From: Hephaestia caeni
GTDB taxonomy: Bacteria > Pseudomonadota > Alphaproteobacteria > Sphingomonadales > Sphingomonadaceae
NCBI RefSeq assembly: GCF_003550065.1
Contig: NZ_QXDC01000003.1
Span: 868,001 to 932,000 of the forward strand
Direction of reading: 5' to 3'
DNA length: 64,000 nucleotides
Part shown: one piece after another, positions 61,276 through 64,000 of the stretch
Layout: the number at the start of each line of letters is the position of its first letter
Numbering within the stretch: the first letter of the stretch is position 1
Notes under the pieces: generated by a model
The model's database searches: none
The model's input: the letters and a program-made list of their open reading frames with translations, nothing else
Told to the model about the DNA's origin: nothing
Position numbers and translations under genes: made by a program

Positions 61276-61883
61276 CGGGGGTATACGCCTCTCGCCACGA
61301 TGATCAGCGCGTCGGGATCGGTCACGCTGCGTTCCACGTGAAACGAACCATGCCATGCCTTTCGCGCCGATGCCACCTCTTCGCGCGCGCTCCGCCCCTT
61401 TGGAAGTACCCAGACGGTATCGCGCCCCGCATTATGGCATGCAGCGGCGAACAGATCGGGAAGCGCGGCGACAGCCCGGGCCGAAATCACGGCGAACCGG
61501 CCCGACAGCGCCTGAACCTTCGTGGCCGCGACCGTCACGCGATCGGCGATATCGAGCACGGTTGCCGCGCGCTCGAGAAATGCGGCGCGGCGCTTGCGCG
61601 GCTCGCACAGCGTGACCGGGCGATCGCTGAGCAAGGCGACGACCATCCCCGGAAATCCGGCCCCTGCCCCCACATCGAGCCACGGTCCGTCGCGATCGGC
61701 CCAGTCGAGCAATTGCGCCGAATCGACGACGTGGCGCTGCCACATCGAGTCGAGCGTCGATGCGGCGATCAGGTTCTGTTCGGTCGATTCGGCGCGCACG
61801 AGATCGCAAAAGTGCGCGACCAATGTTTCACGTGAAACACCATATCGATCGCGCACCCACGCCCGGGCATCGTCCTCGATCAT
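61272..61883 (-). CDS. rsmG: 16S rRNA (guanine527-N7)-methyltransferase RsmG
   Basis: A 203-residue SAM-dependent methyltransferase (GidB). SAM motif '[18 protein letters not shown]', then '[20 protein letters not shown]' and '[20 protein letters not shown]'. It methylates G527 of 16S rRNA; its loss gives low-level streptomycin resistance in other bacteria. The 5' end of the gene overlaps mnmG's stop (ATGA) and contains a perfect parS site; a second parS-like site lies near its 3' end. Confidence 0.96.
61331..61344. promoter_or_regulatory. parS site (GTTCCACGTGAAAC)
   Basis: A match to the chromosomal parS consensus TGTTNCACGTGAAACA with only the outer bases changed. It lies inside rsmG close to its 3' end, so parS function and coding overlap. 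Confidence 0.85.
61824..61839. promoter_or_regulatory. parS site, perfect 16-base palindrome
   Basis: TGTTTCACGTGAAACA, a perfect palindrome matching the parS consensus in all positions. It lies inside the 5' part of rsmG, about 550 bases from parA. It places the locus in the ParB-binding, origin-proximal zone. Confidence 0.95.
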
Positions 61884-63721
61884 GCCGCACGGCGGCGAAC
61901 GTGAAGCAGAATCGCCGACAGCGCCGCCGGGGTCACACCGCGCAGCCGGCCCGCAGCGCCGAGCGTCGCGGGGCGCGCTGTGCCAAGCCGCTCGACCATC
62001 TCGTTCGACAGACCGGCAATCGACCCGTAATCAAGCGCGGGCGGCAGACCAATCGCGTCGCTGGCACGCATCTCGGCGATCTCCGCCTTCTGGCGCTCGA
62101 GATAGGGCGCATAGCGCGCATCCTCAATCGCCTCGGCGAGGATATCCGGATCGGCGTCGATCGAGCCATCGGGCATCAGATGATCGAGCGCGACATCGGG
62201 AAAACGCAGCCACTCGGCGAGCGAGCGGCGGATGCCGTCCTGCTTGACGGGCGCACCAGCGCGCGCGACCTCGGCGGGGCTCGCCGTGGTTGCGAGGCGT
62301 TGGTCGATCGCCTCGCGCTGCTTCACCCGCCGGCGCTGGTGACGCAACCGCGCCGGCCCCACGCAGCCGAGCGCGGCGGCGATCGGCCCGAGGCGGGTTT
62401 CGGCGTTATCGACACGCAAGCGGAGCCGGTATTCCGCGCGCGCGGTCAACATCCGATAAGGCTCGGTAACACCCTGAAGCACGAGATCGTCGATCATCAC
62501 GCCGATATACGAATCAGCGCGATCGAGCGTGAGGGGCGCGAGATCGCATGCGGATGCCGCGGCGTTGATGCCGGCGACGAGCCCCTGCGCTGCCGCCTCC
62601 TCATAGCCGGTCGTGCCGTTGATCTGGCCGGCGCAGAACAGGCCGGGCACGGCGGCGACTTCCAATGTCGGCGATAGCGCACGCGGATCGATATGATCAT
62701 ACTCGACCGCATAGCCGGGGACGACGATCCGCGCGCGCTCGAGCCCGGCGATACTTGCGACGAGCGCGGCCTGGATGTCGGCGGGAAGCGATGTCGAAAT
62801 GCCGTTGGGATAGACCAAGGCGTCGTCGAGCCCTTCAGGTTCGAGGAAAACCTGATGGCCGTCGCGATCGCCGAAGCGGACGATCTTGTCCTCGATCGAG
62901 GGGCAATAGCGCGGCCCCAGCGCCTCGATCGCGCCCGAGAACAGCGGCGAGCGATCGAGACCGTTGCGGATGATGGCGTGGGTGCGCGCGTTGGTGCGCG
63001 TGATCGCGCACGCAAGCTGCGGCAAGGCGCGCCCGGCGCTCATCGGCGACATCGTCCAGCCCTCGCTGTCCGACGGCTGGCATTCGAGCGCGGCCCAGTC
63101 GATCGTGCGCCCGTCGAGGCGCGGCGGCGTGCCCGTCTTGAGCCGGGAAATCGGCAGATCAAGAGCGCGAAGCTGGATTCCGAGCGCAGTGGCCGCGCGA
63201 TCATTGGTGCGCCCGCCCTCGGCACGTTCCTCGCCGCAAAACAGCCGGCCGCCGAGGAAGGTGCCGGTCGCGAGAATGACGGTCGGCGCACGCAGCCGCG
63301 CACCATCGGCGAGCGTCACGCCCGAGACGCATCCGCCGACGAGGTCGAGGCCAATCGCCTCACCCTCGATCACCCGGACATTGGGCTGGGCGGCGACCAT
63401 CGCCTGGATCGCCCGCGCGAACCGCCGGCGGTCGGCCTGGACGCGCGGCCCCTGGACCGCGGCGCCCTTGCTGCGATTGAGCATCCGGTAATGGATTGCG
63501 GCCGCATCCGCCGCGCGGGCGATAAGGCCGTCGAAGGCATCCACCTCGCGGACGAGGTGGCCCTTCCCCAACCCACCGATCGCGGGGTTGCAGGACATCG
63601 CCCCGATCGTCGCGGCGTCGAAGGTCAGCAACGCGACGCGGGCGCCACGCCGTGCGGCGGCGCACGCTGCCTCGGTGCCGGCGTGCCCGCCGCCGACGAC
63701 GATCACGTCAAAGCTCGTCAT
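61880..63721 (-). CDS. mnmG: tRNA uridine-5-carboxymethylaminomethyl modification enzyme MnmG
   Basis: A 613-residue FAD enzyme (GidA) that with MnmE installs cmnm5 on wobble U34. FAD motif '[20 protein letters not shown]' at 7-26; '[20 protein letters not shown]' and '[19 protein letters not shown]' are signature stretches; '[20 protein letters not shown]' closes the FAD site. The C-terminal helical domain for MnmE binding is complete. Upstream (right) lies mnmE, separated by a parS-like site. Confidence 0.97.
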   Translation of the reverse strand: MTSFDVIVVGGGHAGTEAACAAARRGARVALLTFDAATIGAMSCNPAIGGLGKGHLVREVDAFDGLIARAADAAAIHYRMLNRSKGAAVQGPRVQADRRRFARAIQAMVAAQPNVRVIEGEAIGLDLVGGCVSGVTLADGARLRAPTVILATGTFLGGRLFCGEERAEGGRTNDRAATALGIQLRALDLPISRLKTGTPPRLDGRTIDWAALECQPSDSEGWTMSPMSAGRALPQLACAITRTNARTHAIIRNGLDRSPLFSGAIEALGPRYCPSIEDKIVRFGDRDGHQVFLEPEGLDDALVYPNGISTSLPADIQAALVASIAGLERARIVVPGYAVEYDHIDPRALSPTLEVAAVPGLFCAGQINGTTGYEEAAAQGLVAGINAAASACDLAPLTLDRADSYIGVMIDDLVLQGVTEPYRMLTARAEYRLRLRVDNAETRLGPIAAALGCVGPARLRHQRRRVKQREAIDQRLATTASPAEVARAGAPVKQDGIRRSLAEWLRFPDVALDHLMPDGSIDADPDILAEAIEDARYAPYLERQKAEIAEMRASDAIGLPPALDYGSIAGLSNEMVERLGTARPATLGAAGRLRGVTPAALSAILLHVRRRAA

Positions 63722-63760
63722 GGCGCGGCGCTATGCCGGCGCGCGCGCAAAGTCAAAAGC

Positions 63761-63774
63761 GTTCCACGTGGAAC
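63761..63774. promoter_or_regulatory. parS-like site between mnmE and mnmG
   Basis: GTTCCACGTGGAAC, a perfect 14-base palindrome. One half-site has G in place of the consensus A, as in some alphaproteobacterial parS sites. It is in the 56-base gap between mnmE and mnmG. Confidence 0.8.
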
Positions 63775-63777
63775 ATC

Positions 63778-64000
63778 TCACTTGCCGATGCAGAAGCGCG
63801 AAAAGAGCGCATCGAGCATCGCTTCGGTGCCCGCCGCGCCGGTGATCCGATCGAGCGCGGTGCGCGCGCGCCGAAGATGTTCGGCGACCATCAGCGGATC
63901 GGAATCGGTGGTGATCGCGGCAAGCTCGCCATGCGCCTGGCGACACAGATCACGCTGGCGAAGATTGAGCACGGGTTGATCGAGGCGCGGCAAGAGACGG
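63778..64000 (-). CDS. mnmE: tRNA modification GTPase MnmE, C-terminus only
   Basis: Runs off the right edge; the last ~73 residues are visible. 'LRRARTALDRITGAAGTEAM' and 'LDALFSRFCIGK' ending at the stop are the conserved MnmE C-terminus, with the catalytic Cys of 'FCIGK' that contacts the formyl-THF/MnmG site. The gene is upstream of mnmG in the same orientation. The GTPase domain lies outside the window. Confidence 0.95.
   Translation of the reverse strand, partial: RLLPRLDQPVLNLRQRDLCRQAHGELAAITTDSDPLMVAEHLRRARTALDRITGAAGTEAMLDALFSRFCIGK

Overview
The window is about 64 kb of GC-rich DNA from an alphaproteobacterium, most likely a Sphingomonas-type sphingomonad. The evidence for this is the conserved core block on the right (ftsK, lolA, leuS-lptE-holA, parB-parA-rsmG-mnmG-mnmE with parS sites), the plasmid/island-type DUF genes on the left, an Usg-family gene, an HWE histidine kinase and the alphaproteobacterial form of tRNA-Gly(GCC). 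No database search was possible; all family names come from motif recognition.

Positions 1 to about 42.67 kb are accessory DNA made of several modules. (a) 1-10.5 kb is an aromatic-acid catabolic cluster: a two-subunit Rieske dioxygenase, a Pht4-like dihydrodiol dehydrogenase, a Pht5-like dihydroxyphthalate decarboxylase and a NahE/PhdJ-like hydratase-aldolase form a tightly overlapping leftward operon. To its right lie two MFS transporters and an aldehyde dehydrogenase, read rightward. Four copies of a GRACAYGTCC palindrome sit in front of these transcription units, suggesting one regulon whose regulator is outside the window. (b) 11.6-28.4 kb is a plasmid/ICE-like backbone (DUF736, DUF2493/SLOG, Toprim, a giant methylase-'strawberry notch' helicase, VapBC, DUF7007, DUF6915, DUF6878, a large ParB-like protein, a Mom-like acyltransferase-fold protein and a PP-loop protein). 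Four of its genes carry similar 5' leaders with hairpins and GAGAGAG loops. (c) 28.8-36.2 kb is a heat-shock/stress module: groES-groEL under a CIRCE operator and a sigma32-like promoter, two Hsp20 genes under a matching promoter, a Usg operon, MarC, an NDUFS4-domain protein and an HWE kinase. (d) 36.7-38.1 kb is a frameshifted IS1182-type insertion sequence. (e) 38.8-42.35 kb is a metal(loid) resistance block: arsR-arsI-arsC-acr3, then convergent GDCCVxC/merT and divergent merR with a classical 19-bp-spaced mer operator.

The accessory DNA stops at a tRNA-Gly(GCC) gene whose 3' end faces the island, a typical integration target. To the right (42.7-64 kb) is ordinary core chromosome: cnoX-like co-chaperone, Lon-domain protein, Trm112-like protein, ubiquinone hydroxylase, ftsK, lolA, xthA, ribA, a HAD phosphatase, the PLP protein YggS, a thiamine-phosphate-synthase-like protein, an outer-membrane protein, a DUF3576 lipoprotein, leuS, lptE, holA, and the origin-proximal parB-parA-rsmG-mnmG-mnmE cluster. 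Many of these genes overlap by 4 bases (ATGA/GTGA), indicating translational coupling.
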